Both the position numbers and the translations under genes were made by a program. Below the pieces are notes generated by a model, which was given only the letters and a program-made list of their open reading frames with translations, was not told the DNA's origin and made no database searches. 64,000 bases of DNA from Diadema setosum (lineage: Eukaryota > Echinodermata > Echinoidea > Diadematoida > Diadematidae): assembly GCA_033980235.1 (NCBI GenBank), contig CM067075.1:33428385-33492384 (forward strand), in the 5' to 3' direction. Positions 36,195 to 48,069 of this stretch are shown in pieces; the first letter of the stretch is position 1; every line of letters begins with the position of its first letter.

Positions 36195-36662
36195 CTGAAT
36201 GCAAAGAATATGAGCTCGTGAAGATGGGGGAAGTATCAAGGCATTTTGTCCTGGACCAGTATTCGACACATTCACTGTTACAACATTGTATTTTGGTAAA
36301 ATATAGGATTTCACCAGTGATGAATTCAAGTTCAAGTTATCCACATCTCTAATCCACATTAGACACGAAATCATAATAACATGTAATAAAAAAACCCAAA
36401 GGACTGTTGACTGAGATGCAATTAATTATATGATGTGAATTTTATGGCAAAATTCTGAAACATAGTTGTTGGAAATGGAGGGGAATGATATAGAGTAGGG
36501 CTCGTAGTTTTCAGCCCCCTAATAAAGACTTACTCTGAGGACTCATTAATATTCTAAAAATGGGGGGGGGGGGAGGGGGGGGGGAGGGGGGGGAATGAAT
36601 CTTACAAGCTCTCATGCGCCGAGAGTATCAGTAATGATAAATACGGCGCATTATATTATATA

Positions 36663-36722
<60 letters not shown>
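36663..36722. repeat. TTA trinucleotide microsatellite
   Basis: About twenty tandem TTA units, about 90 bp from the Arg/Pro exon of gene A on its downstream (minus-sense) side. Confidence 0.9.
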
Positions 36723-36723
<1 letters not shown>

Positions 36724-36813
36724 GTTGTTATTATCATTATCATTATAGTTATTATAGTAGTTATTATCGTTATTAGTTTTGCGCCTTTATTGTCTTTGTT
36801 TCGATAGACTTAC

Positions 36814-36867
36814 CTGGTGGCGGCGGCGGAGGCGCCCTTCGCCTTCGACGACGTCTGCGCCAGGCAT
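36814..36867 (-). CDS. Arg-rich/Pro-rich linker exon (gene A)
   Basis: This is a 54-bp exon with acceptor TGTAG (CT at 36868-36869) and donor GTAAGT (AC at 36812-36813), phase 1 in and out. With split codons it encodes Asp, AWRRRRRRRRAPPPPPP and the first base of Asp. The Arg codons are mixed (CGC, AGA, CGT, CGA, AGG), so the run is not simple triplet slippage. Its last five Arg codons match the gene B exon exactly. It lies just after the signal peptide, so it would form the N-terminus of the mature protein. Function is unknown; a furin-type cleavage site or polyanion-binding tail are possibilities. Confidence 0.75.
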
Positions 36868-39487
36868 CTACATTTGTTTTCATTAAAAAAAAGGAATATC
36901 AATGAAAAAAAAAATCAATGAAAATTATCAAAATAACCTCTTAACTAAATTGTGTTTTATTAATGATAATCATGTCCTTATCATAACAATCATTACCATT
37001 ATTATAGTCATCACTATTACTATATCTTGATTTTCGTTGTTGTCATCACTATCATCATCATTATAACTCTCATTATCATAATCATTATCATCATTATTAT
37101 CATAATAACAATCACTAGGCTTGATAATATAATATCGTTTGTGCTGAAGTTGGTGACATCGCTGCTGTCAAGCCTCCGATGTGATGTTTCCGGTAGCACG
37201 CGAAAGATTATTTTCTTATATCCCTATTCCACAGAGATTGGTCACTCATCGGAAGCAAAGTTTACCACTTCCGGCCACCAACCAATAATTGTATTGGATC
37301 ACAGTCCGATGACTCCGACTTGTGTTGGTCGTCTATCAGGTCAGTGTGAGACATGTCGGGCGGTGATCCGATGAGGCAAGATAAGGGTTGTCCGACGAGG
37401 ATCACGCGCCGCATGTCTGACACTCACCTGATAGTTGACCAACCAAATCGGATTCATCAGACTGCAATCCAAATACTTGGTGGCCGGAAGCAAATGAACA
37501 AACTTTGCTTCCGATGAGTGAAGGATTAGAAAAAAAAAATCTCTGTGGAATGGGGGTATTACAGGGTCAGACTCGTAACTTTGTTTGTTCGGAAATTCCA
37601 TAGCGAGTGGCTATGATGAAAGAAGATTTTTGATGCAAGTGCTAATAATGACACTGATTATGACTGTTCAATTATTCTAAACGTTTATAAAATTGCTTAT
37701 CGAACTTGCAATGACTGTTAACAGAGGAAAGACAGACTCGTGCAAACATACATTTCCAAAAAGAAGCTGGGTGTCATTAGCTACTTACAAAATAACAAAT
37801 ATCCCCACGCTGTAGCAAACGGGGTCATTGCTTCCAGTTTATGCCAATGACAGGGACACTCGTATTTATATAGCTTATTATGGACCTTTTACTTCACATT
37901 GTTCAATTAGTAACTTTTAACATAATGCGCAACTTTGTGCAGGGTTATAAAATGTACGCAAAGGAGGACTCAGTATTCTGTGTGTGATGTGTGTGGATGT
38001 GAGCAAAGCGCTTGCTTCTATATAGATGGGTGTGAGGGTGGTGTTTGGTACCCTTCCTCATACATCCCCCCCCCCCTTACTTGAAAAGGTGAAGCGGGCA
38101 ATAAAACCGTCAGATGCTGATGTGCAATTACTTTATCCCGCATACCCTTTTATTATTAGCAAGACAAGATAAGTGACACCAATGTATAAACGTACAAATT
38201 ATTTCTATACCCTTATCAAAATTATCGTAACTGGTGATCTAAACCCTATCGCTATTCTAGCTATTAGTTAATGACCGAGAGGTGTTTCCTGTATGTTAAA
38301 CACCGGATACGTGTCTGCATTAGTTGTACGCAAAGAGGAAAAGAAAAGAAAAACACTAAACACGTATACTATCATCGTGGCTAAAACTAAAAGCTATAGG
38401 TATGACATGCTAAGCGAAACGTGTGTGTGTAATACACGTGATATTGTTCCATTACAAGTTGTCGACTATCAAGTGATATTCTTAACTGGATACCAAGCAG
38501 GAATGACGAGTTTGTGGTATTGTTACCATGAAATGAACGAGGCATAAAAAAAAAAAATGTCTGAAAGACACTGCTTCTTCCATAACTTTCCATTGTAATG
38601 GAAAGTAATTTCACATACAATAATTACTTTTCATTTTTTTCACGTTTCAATGATTTTGAAAGCAATTTCACGTACAATGCTATACTGTTCTCTTTTTTCA
38701 CTTTTTTTTGCACCAACGTTCTTTACCCCTCTCCCTTTCTCTCACTCACTCTCTCTCTCTCTCTCTTTCTCTTCACATTTACCTTTCCTAGCTTTGCCAT
38801 ATTTTTCATCCTCAAGTAACTCATTTAATAATATAGGTGCTAATTTTTAATGTGGTTTTTTAATGTGTTTTGATGTGATTTTTAATTGATGTATTTATTT
38901 GTATACAGTGTATATGCCTAATAAGTTTGGAATGCTATTATGAATTTCACTTTTTGATTTCATTTCTATGTCACATTTCATGTAAACTCAAACTGTTATT
39001 CTTCGGACTTTTTAATGACCAACAATAACAACCGAATTGAATTGAAGTGAATCGAAATAAATGTTAACGGGAAGGAAGCGAATTGTGCACTTCTCTCAAC
39101 AAAAGACGTATACTGGCGCCGTCGTGCACATTGCGCCAAATATACATGCAAGGGATTGTAATTTTGGCTATAATCATGTTTCTGTTCCTTTCAGCACCAC
39201 ATCCCTCTGAATTTGCTGATGTATTTTCGATAAGAGTGTCGATTTCCTCACGTTCTGGTATAAATAAGAAAATGACAGGTGTCTTACTTGACCGACATAT
39301 CGGTCTGTATCTTGTCGTCGGGGATATGTTCCGCGGAGACTATAGGGTCTGGCTTCACGAGTTCCTTACGGAGGAGGGGCGTAAAAGTAAAAGTAAAAGT
39401 TAAAGTTAAAGTTAAATTTTTAAAAAATGATTAAAAAAAAAAAGAAAACTCCTCTGGACGAACGGATTGTTCTGTCTAGTGTCTTAC
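36868..39487. other. Intron 1 of gene A
   Basis: It contains ATC/ATT-rich low complexity (about 36960-37120) and a pair of GGAAGCAAAGTTT inverted segments (about 37250 and 37490). Near 38440-38520 a block resembles gene B intron 1 at 27100-27185 (CGGATACCAAACAGGAAT-type). CT-rich sequence lies near 38735-38775. No exon is seen. Confidence 0.5.
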
Positions 39488-39566
39488 CTGACTGCTCGGC
39501 GAAGAGTAGGAACAACGCTAAACACAAAAGAAACTTCCGATAAAGGTCTGTTCTGGTTGACACCAT
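39488..39566 (-). CDS. Start codon and signal-peptide exon (gene A)
   Basis: ATG at 39566 opens MVSTRTDLYRKFLLCLALFL and continues to a phase-1 donor GTAAGA (AC at 39486-39487). It is 79 bp and 26 full codons, the same as in gene B. The basic N-terminus and hydrophobic core mark a secretory signal. CAG stands two bases before ATG (GCAGACATGG), as in gene B, implying an untranslated upstream exon. Joined in phase it continues into the Arg/Pro exon and the HYR domain. Both copies share M-x-S-x-R-T-D-L-Y-R. Confidence 0.82.
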
Positions 39567-39932
39567 GTCTGCAAAAATATGATTGAAAAAACACACACAC
39601 ACAAACAAACAACGGTAATCACTTATCTGGAATTTAGTATAGTTTCAATCCTTTTCTATATGTCGCAATGATCATGAGCATCTTATCATGCCGCAAGAAA
39701 GAGGGGGGAAAATCCCCACGAAGTAAGTTTTGTCATCATGTTGCTTATATCTCTTTATTATTCATAGACCTTTATTCTGGAATCCTGAAACGAACAATAA
39801 TACGACAATACTAGCTAAATGCTGAGCTCTAGCACCTGATATTGACTCTAGTGTATATGGTGATGGGATGTTTTCAGATTGTCTTTCAAACCGGCGGAAG
39901 ACTCACATCCTGCCGCTTATAGTTTGATGATA

Positions 39933-39977
39933 GTTGAATCATGGAGCTACCTCTTTTTGGTAGCTCCATGGTTGAAT
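39933..39977. repeat. Perfect 12-bp hairpin flanked by 7-bp direct repeats
   Basis: CATGGAGCTACC (39940-39951), loop TCTTTTT, then GGTAGCTCCATG (39959-39970). GTTGAAT stands directly on both sides (39933-39939 and 39971-39977). It lies about 370 bp upstream of the gene A start codon. Confidence 0.7.
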
Positions 39978-41227
39978 TACGATGAATCAAAGTACTGTGA
40001 GGGTATACATTTCCATGGAGCAGGTTGCGTATAGTACTCTATGACCTGGCGATCCTCCGAAACCTTGAAACTAAACAAGCCACAACCACGAGTGATGTTG
40101 TTGGGTCGCTAATCACAATCTGCCCCTCTTAATTCTTCTGCATCCATCCACTATTTTGTTCCTGTTTCTTGCCCTATTTAAACATTACTGATGCTCTTCC
40201 TATCACATATTTTACCATACATTTACTCTTGTTCTCACTGCTAGTGCTTACTACTATGACTACAGTTGCTATTACTACGACTTTTTCACTTTCTAAACAC
40301 CAACAGAACATTATCCTATCTTTGATGATCAGAAATTAAACTATCCCTGTCGATGTAAGTACACAAGTGTCGCGACAGGTCGTGCTTTCGCACGGCGTTT
40401 ATAGTCGGGCTAATGATCAGACCGAGTTGGTACAATATTTGAATAATAATGATAATAATAATTGCATTTATTTGGCGCTTCATAATGGTGTTTCTAAGTG
40501 CACTGGTGCTATTCTAGCTAGCTAGAAAAAAAAAATACATGTGAAACGTTGGAAATGTCGGCCGTGAAAAAAACATCTAGCCTTTTCTAGTTGTGCAGGA
40601 TCGTTAATGACTTTAGATATCAACATTTACCTCTTTTTCTTACCATCAAAACGATGGTAATATTATAGCTAATGACTACAGTATATCGTTATTGGTGATG
40701 ATAAAACATTGCAAACTGATAACTTGTTTTTTATCATCGCCATATATGATCGTCATGATGGTTGTACCATTGCAATTGAGACTTCAATAGAAGAAAACGG
40801 AGTAGGCTATAAAAAACTTCGTTTTCACTATCTCTCAAAAGACGGAAGACTATTTTAACGACAGGAAAATCTCGCCCTTCCTATTCAAATTTTACTCTGT
40901 TTTGTGTGTATATGGCACTTTCTACAATCACGATAATTTTATTTGTTTATTATGTAACACGTGTTAAAGGACCAACACCTACTACGCACCTGTGTTATCT
41001 CTTGGTTCTTTTAGCGACCTCATTGTGTACATTATATTAGCATCAATTGTATGTTCAATGTAGCTCTTTTTTTGATAAATAGTTTTAGATTACTTAATCA
41101 TTTATCCATTATATATTCGATATGTTTTCAGATTGTTTAGACAGTTATGTGTGCTATGATGTTAACACAAAAGTGTTAAATTACCATTATGTATTCAAAC
41201 TTTCTTGTACATATTATGTTGTTGTTA

Positions 41228-41261
41228 TAAATAAACTCAAACTCAATAAACTCAAACTCAA
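41228..41261 (+). mobile_element. 3' tail of a non-LTR element or SINE
   Basis: AATAAACTCAAACTCAATAA followed by more ACTCA units resembles a retroelement polyadenylation and tail signature. The body of the element upstream was not recognised. Confidence 0.35.
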
Positions 41262-42196
41262 CGATGTATAGCTAACTATATGACTGTTCCTATCTGAACG
41301 AACCGGTTCTGATGTGAATGTATACCGACTACTGGTGTGGTGGAAGTACAAAACTCCAAGCGATTCAACAACAATCAAAAATGTCTGGTGTCAGGGCCAG
41401 GGAGGTGTAAGTAACCTCAGTCCTACATCGCCAAGGCAAATATTAAATGGCTGATTTGACTGTTATAATCCTCAAGAAATGTTGAACTTACCTACCACTC
41501 AGCAAGGTCGTTGTGCGATAAACTCAAATGATGGTGAGAGTTCAATCCAAGGATCTACGACACAAGTCGGTGAAAGTTCAACCTATAATGAGCTACGCGA
41601 CACAAGTCTGTCCCTCTCGTCTATATACCATGCGACAGGTGCATGAAATAGGGGTGATGGGATGGCACTGTCCTGGCTTCCGATATCATTCAGATCTCAT
41701 GTACTGTAGTTTAATGTGTGAAAACAAATAAACAAAAGCTTTCTCCTGCAGACAGTGTGCTGTCATGAACCAACAGCAATTACTTATCACGCCTCGAAAT
41801 AATTTTGTCAACCCGACACCGCCGCAGATCAAGGAAACAATGTCACACGGGGGTTCACACGTCTTGATTTCGATCACTGCATTTCGCTATAGCTCCTTGG
41901 CCACAACTCCGGAATGCGGATGGCATACCCCCAAAAGTTGGTGTTGTTCTTGCAGGGAAATTTTACATATTGGGGCAGGGTAATGGGTGAAGGAGAATAT
42001 CTAGTGTGTTTTCACGAGGCAAGTGGGGATTTTCTCCCCACCACGCCTCAGTATCTCTACCTAAAAACACCAGCTGGATTATGTCCAGTTCATCGGCCCA
42101 TAGAGATGATCAGCCTTCTCGATTTACTTGTTGCTGAGTGAATAAAACGGTAAAACGGATGATAGTGTGCAGGTTGGACGATTTTTATTCACTTAC

Positions 42197-42215
42197 TTAT
42201 TCATCTATCTATCTG

Positions 42216-42279
<64 letters not shown>

Positions 42280-42300
42280 CCTATCTGTCTATCTATTCAT
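42197..42300. repeat. CTAT tetranucleotide microsatellite
   Basis: More than twenty tandem ATCT units with a few variants (GTCT, ACCT). Confidence 0.9.
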
Positions 42301-42864
42301 TCATATGTTTTTTTTTTTCATGTATGCTTGCTGTTGTGTACCTGGTAAATCTAGCACGCCATCTTTATACTTAAAGAGCGATTGAGTGAATCGATTTATC
42401 TTGCTTGATTGTACGAATTACATTCGAGTTGCCAATATTCACATATTTATTTTGATTTTCCATGCATCATAGTATAACGTGTTTCACGACGCCAATAGCA
42501 AAAAAAAAAAACGCTCACAAAACGATAACAACAACAGCGACAACAACAACAACAACGATGTAGTCCTATAGTACAGGGAGCTAAGGCACTCAAGGCTTTG
42601 CAACAGGGGATTGTGAGAAATCAGGGAGGTTGAAGGTCTCTCTTCTACCTCACTGGAGAAATGCAGGTGGGGGTAAACATGAAAACAGGAACGAAGGAAT
42701 TGCGCAATGTACTTTATTTCGACTTCACAAACTTCTAAATAGCAGGAACCCGCCAAAGACAGAAACCACGACGATACCAGATTGCCGAGAGAGGGAGAGA
42801 GGGTGGAGAGAGGAGGGTGGGGGAGGAGTGAGAGGAATATAGTGATTGACATCGTCACTCAGTG

Positions 42865-42960
42865 ATGGACTGTAGAAAGCCCGCTGCTGATTGGTTCAAG
42901 GCTCCCTGTACAGCGCTCCCCGATAACCAATCAGAGCAAGGAGACACAACGCTCGCCAAG
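42865..42960 (-). promoter_or_regulatory. CCAAT-box block upstream of gene A
   Basis: GCTGCTGATTGGTTCAAGGC near 42882-42901 resembles the GCTGCTGATTGGCTCAAAAG block of copies B and C. A second CCAATC in the other orientation follows near 42927. It lies about 3.3 kb upstream of the gene A start codon, a spacing like that in gene B. It may be a promoter ahead of a non-coding first exon. Confidence 0.4.
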
Positions 42961-43142
42961 TACTAAGTACCTCCTTCATCAAAGAAAGAAGGGCACTGAC
43001 CTGATGAGACGAGATCACGGACATTCTCGTCGTCCTTACATGAGGGATCAATTTTCCCACTAATCGTCTTGAGCCCGTGAACCTTTTGAAAATCTCTGTC
43101 GACTTGTCTGGCTTCGGACAGGCATGATATCAAACGACGCAT

Positions 43143-43261
43143 GGCCCTGTTTTATGAAGAGTTATAATTAATCATATAGTCGATTTCTATCATAAGTCTA
43201 TGGCAGCCTGTGTGTTGAAGGACATTTATAATCGATTTCATCTTTCGATAAAACGGGTCCC
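43143..43261. mobile_element. Short MITE, GGCCCTGTTTTATGAAGAG family, copy 1
   Basis: It runs from GGCCCTGTTTTATGAAGAGT to TTTCGATAAAACGGGTCCC. The termini are inverted repeats around GGCCC..TTTTAT. A sister copy lies at 43849-43964 in the same orientation, about 700 bp away. Confidence 0.65.
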
Positions 43262-43605
43262 ACATTTCTGTTAATTCAAATGAAACATGGCTATACGGAT
43301 AGGCAGCGAATTTGGTTCAAGGAAGTCCAGTGTGAATAGGGCTAAATATGAATGCGAAATGGAATAAACAAATTTGATTTTTAAAAAAGAAAGATGATTA
43401 ATCACGAGCGACACGTCAAACTGAGTGTACATGTACACATCATGCACGCCAACATCTTCGTTATACAGCAGTCAATTTGGGGAAGTATCTATTATCCATT
43501 TCACATCTGTCAAAACGTAATTCGGATCTAGCTGTCCATTCGCCTAAACCCACCAATCCATGCCCATACCGGCACCACAACACCATTTTAGTCAACCAGG
43601 GAACT

Positions 43606-43682
43606 AAGGTGTGAACTCACACCCCCCGTGGTCAAGCAGTGAGCTAAGGTGTGAACTCACACCTCCCTGGTCGAGCAGTGAA
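43606..43682. repeat. Two-unit tandem repeat (about 42 bp)
   Basis: AGGTGTGAACTCACACC with a GTCAAGCAGTGA or GTCGAGCAGTGA spacer occurs twice in direct order. Each unit contains the palindrome GGTGTGAACTCACACC. Confidence 0.6.
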
Positions 43683-43848
43683 TAAGACCGAGAAGCGGAC
43701 ATTCTATCCATCATAAAAGTACAATCAGAACTCTTATAATGACAATGTAACAAGCATGAGGAAAAGAAAACATTATGCCCGTTCATTCTTATGCATGCAC
43801 GCACTGTGAAATCATGGTGAAATGGTAATGTTATACAATAATATACCA

Positions 43849-43964
43849 GGGCCCTTTTTTATGAAGAGTTGTTGATTATGTAGTTGATTTCAACTGTAAG
43901 TCTATGTCAACCTGTGTGGTAAGGAAATTTAAAATCGATTTTATCTGTTGATAAAATGGGGCCC
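43849..43964. mobile_element. Short MITE, GGCCCTGTTTTATGAAGAG family, copy 2
   Basis: It runs from GGGCCCTTTTTTATGAAGAG to TTGATAAAATGGGGCCC, with the same internal ATCGATTT block as copy 1. Confidence 0.65.
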
Positions 43965-45254
43965 AGGTGACAAGCACGAACAAAGTTTCCTGAAGGGGGC
44001 GCTATTCCACCTGGTTGAGCTGTTCCAAATTACAAGGAAAACGCCACGTTTTACATGCGGCGGTGGGATTTCTCGTTGCCTGTGGCCTGAAATGGCAACT
44101 GTTGTTGACTAAAAGTTGTTGTTCTCCTTGTTGTCGTTGTTGCTCTTATTGTGGTTGTTGCTGTTACAAACTAAATAATTGCTTTAGAGCTCACTACATG
44201 ATTATGCTTGATCGCAAAAAGTAAAAAAAAAAAAAAAACAAATCCGTCCATACTTGTGAATGTATCAAGAAACAAACATTCTCATTAATTGTGAAAATAA
44301 TGCAATTGTTGTCATGATCCCCTGTATAAAATATATTTTAATGAACAATGGAGTGTCAAGTAGCAGTAGCGATACTCCCCTCACCCCTTCCCTCTGCCCC
44401 TTACTCCTGCCATGATTTCGCAGAAGAGCAAAAGTATAACGTTGGCGCTCTAGTGATCTGCCTTGTAAATACAATTTACTAAACCGCAGAATTTCAAAGG
44501 TGGCATATTGTTCTCATTATTTTTCATAATCAAATTCTGTTGTTATTACATGTACAGACCCATAGTTTATCCCTTCTCCCCCCCCCCCAAAAAAAAAAAA
44601 AAACCCAACCAACCAAACAAACAAACCCAAAACAACGTGAGACTCCTGCGTTCAAATCCTACTTTCTTCATAATAAGTGTAAAATATCGTGATGTAACTT
44701 AAGGGATTAGGAGCCTACACCATAACACACTCCAACCCTGCCGTAGAGCATTCTCCTGTAATTGGTTCTACCGAGTCATTTAGAAGTGATTATAGTCACC
44801 CAATATCCATTTTGGCGCACTTTCGTTTCACCATGGCAAACTGTGCGCCACTATTGACATCATAATAATAAGTTGATGGGTATAGGCTCGTTCACACAAA
44901 TTCAAAATGAACGGTTTTCGTGTCATCTTCGCAACGCGATTGAAAACCGATTTAAGAAAAAATCACTAATTATCGTTTGTCGCTGGAGATTTCAAAATAA
45001 GACGGGAAAAAACTAAAACCCATTTAGAGAGTGAGGATCGAGGATAATGTCGAATCTTGTCTTTAAAAACATCCATATTTTGCTTTTGCTTTTTGATCTT
45101 GATTATGAAAACCCTTGATTTTTACAAGCATTGCCTTCTCTACGGTATCCTCGTCTTTCTTCTCCTTTATTCCACTTTAAATGCTTACTTATTCTTATGT
45201 TAGTTGACACAATATGTAATTCAAATTATTATGTTGTACAGAAGGACAAAAGGG

Positions 45255-45281
45255 GAATAAACTTGAACTCGAACTTGAACT
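45255..45281 (+). mobile_element. 3' tail of a non-LTR element or SINE
   Basis: GGGAATAAACTTGAACTCGA followed by ACTTGAAC has the AATAAA-plus-short-repeat end seen at 24018 and 41228. Confidence 0.35.
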
Positions 45282-45814
45282 TTCTGTTTGTCCAAAGATC
45301 TAGTACAATCAGATTGAACATGCCTTTGAACGAGAAACAAAACATTTTTCTTCTATTAATACCATTCTATTGGTATTTAATTCCTCCCGAAATGCGCTAA
45401 GGGAAACGAAATTTGCACTTACAAATTGTAATGGATGTTTCCGAGTCTCATCCATCTGAAAAATCTAAGATTCTAAAATAGATTGGGTAAAATTCATCAG
45501 GTATGCAAGCTTCACAAAAAACATAACAAAAGAAAACAAAACAAAAACTCGTTAGATGCGTAGTTGACTGGGTAAATTTTCTACAAAATACACCTCTCTT
45601 GGGATCTAGAACTGTATTACTGACAAGGACCTGTGAGAGGAGTTTTGGGCAGAAAAAAAAAAGAGAATCTAGGAGTTAAGATAAAGATAATGATCTTTCT
45701 TACCTATTTATCTATTCATTTCTAGATAATTTAACACGCGTCTCCGTGAGAAATAATCTACGATGCGGATAAAGAATGTGGAGATGGCACCATTTCACAA
45801 TAAAATTTTGCGTG

Positions 45815-45817
<3 letters not shown>

Positions 45818-45862
<45 letters not shown>

Positions 45863-45925
45863 CAACAACAACAACAACAACATCAGAAACAACAGCAACA
45901 ACGACAACAACATCAACAACAACCC
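45818..45925. repeat. Compound AC then AAC microsatellite
   Basis: About 22 AC units followed by about 20 AAC/ATC/GAC units. Confidence 0.9.
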
Positions 45926-46644
45926 AACACCCGATTTTGTTCGCGTTGTAAAATCTCATTCAAGACAGACGATGAAATCTCCTTCTACGGCGGAAGGAAG
46001 ACAGGCTCCAGCGAGTGGAAAGTGGTCGTATATCACTCTGACCCCAACATCCTAAATCCTTATCAGTTACCGTTTATCAACACCGGAGTGTTATCACGGT
46101 GGTTTTGTTTTTCGTCACAAATATCACTCTATATTAAAGTGATCAACAGGGATAACATTGGTATTTTCCCGCCCTCTTCCCTCTTTACTCCCGGAAACTG
46201 AAACTGCTAAGTCCATATCCGAAAACATTATCACGCAACCACGCAAATCCCAAACGCCCCCTCCCAGTCGTAATGAAGGGGGGGGGGGGGGGGGTATGGA
46301 AATGGAAGCTCTAGAATACAAATACAAGCAGTCCTGCTATATAGTGGCTTAATTTGCACACAGGAGTATAACTAAAAAGCTTAGGCTACATAAGATTATG
46401 TACTCTTGTGCAAATATGCGGGGTGAATTTGCGTTTAGCCCATGCTTCGTCCCGTTAAACCGGTAAGAATAATTTTGCCGTCACTTTGTCTCATAGCATT
46501 CTTTCCGGTTTACTTTAAAACTAGTCCTGATGAAATGGTCAACTGTCTCGATTCAGAGAAGCGAGAAATTGAGCCATCCGGACATTGCAACTGGAAAAAA
46601 AAAAATCCCCTAGTTATATCTATACTGTATCTCGCCCACTCTTT

Positions 46645-46647
46645 CTT

Positions 46648-46678
<31 letters not shown>

Positions 46679-46694
46679 ACATATAGTACAAGCT

Positions 46695-46732
<38 letters not shown>

Positions 46733-46785
46733 ATATGTGTGTTTGTGTGTGTGTGTGTGTGCGTGTGTGTGTGTGTGTGTAAGTA
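46645..46785. repeat. Compound CT / TA / TG microsatellite
   Basis: Successive runs of CT, then TA, then TG, all alternating purine-pyrimidine or polypurine tracts. Confidence 0.9.
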
Positions 46786-47904
46786 TATAGAGTTTGGTCA
46801 CAAAATGGATTACACGTCATTTTTTTAAAATTTTCAATTTAGTCCATCAACAGATAGATCAAAATAAAACAGCGAGCAGGGAGGTGTTACAGGGATGGAG
46901 TGGCAACTCTTCGTAATTCATGCAAACACATGTCTGGGTTCAAGGCGTTACAATGGGATGTCTAGCATTCCACTACGCTTTGAAGTCATGCTCGGCACCG
47001 CTCTAGTTGCAAGACGAAGTTCGGAGATGAAGAACACATTTCACCTTTCGTTGAATTACAAGCTTTATTTCACCGCAAAATTTAAGATGAAATAATCGAA
47101 TTGAATTAGAATAGTTTAGGAAAGAATTCAATATTATAAACATGTATTTTTAGTTTCTTCGTAATTCGCAAATAGCAATTATCGAAATGAAATGAAAAAT
47201 AATAATAATAATAATACAGGGTACTTATAATGCGCCAGTTCCACATAGTTAACGTGCTCAAGGTGCTCAAGACATCACAAGCTGTAGTAGTCTTCTCATC
47301 CAGTGATGGCGGCACTGAAACTTGAAAAAATTCAAAACTTTTGAACAGATTGTCAGATTTTCCTCACACTTTCACTGATGTGTTCCACTTATACTGCTGC
47401 ATTCTCTCAATCCTTATGTATACGAAAGTGAACTTATCCTTTAATCCAAATACCTCGGCTTTTGTTTCATTGTGGTAATCTCTCTTTGATTTCTCATTAA
47501 AAAAACACAGAGACAACAGCACTGTGAGCAGACACATATAAAGTTCAGGTGCTTTATTCAAGAGGAAGAAATATGTCATAATTCCCCACACAAACTCCCA
47601 GTCTAGTGTAAAAAGTTCTTTCATACATTTATAAATTATGGTGATAGAAAATTGCTTATGTACAGAAATATATCTTTTTTTAATTTTCCAGCAGCTATAC
47701 AGAATACTGCATAAATGTATCATACAGGGTGCTTCGGAAGCAGATCAAGACATCGCCTATGGGAGTGATAAACCCCAAATGTTCAATACAATGTAATCTA
47801 GTTTCCATAAAGAATGGAATTTTATATATCTATCAATACAAACAAGTTATGCATGGTACTGGAGTTTATTGTACCTTCCTGAATGTATTTCATGCAACAC
47901 TGTA

Positions 47905-48065
47905 CAGTGGCGGATCCAGAGGGAGGCGCAACCGGCGCATGCCCCCTTTATTTTTCATTAAAAACAAAAGGAAAAAAAAAAAGAAAAAAAATGAATTGAA
48001 GCCCGGAAGTGGCATCAGAAATATTAGTTGCGCCCCCCTTTACAGAATTCCTGGATCTGCCCTTG
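47905..48065. mobile_element. MITE-like element, CAGTGGCGGATCCAG family, copy 3
   Basis: It opens CAGTGGCGGATCCAGAGGG and closes GAATTCCTGGATCTGCCCTTG. The interior CCCGGAAGTGGCATCAGAAA matches copy 1 (CCCGGAAGTACCACCAGAAA). Confidence 0.7.
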
Positions 48066-48069
48066 CTGT

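Larger units (their letters stand above)
44000..47900. other. Intergenic sequence, no gene recognised
   Basis: It opens with a GAAGGGGGCGCTATTCCACC block near 43993 that resembles the duplicated segments. It also holds a poly-C/poly-A patch at 44577-44605, a non-LTR-like tail at 45255-45281, AC then AAC microsatellites at 45818-45925, and CT, TA and TG microsatellites at 46645-46785. The open frames here are short and largely cover simple repeats, so I do not call genes. Confidence 0.5.

Noticed and set aside
42484..42858. 124-codon minus frame rich in Ser and Leu
   Set aside because: It is composed of CT/GA-rich and AAC-rich simple sequence, and no domain or splice support is visible.
45776..46201. 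141-codon plus-strand frame
   Set aside because: Half of it translates the AC and AAC microsatellites. The rest shows no recognisable domain or splice signals.
46442..46828. 128-codon plus frame with hydrophobic runs
   Set aside because: Mostly CT, TA and TG microsatellite translation; no supporting homology seen.
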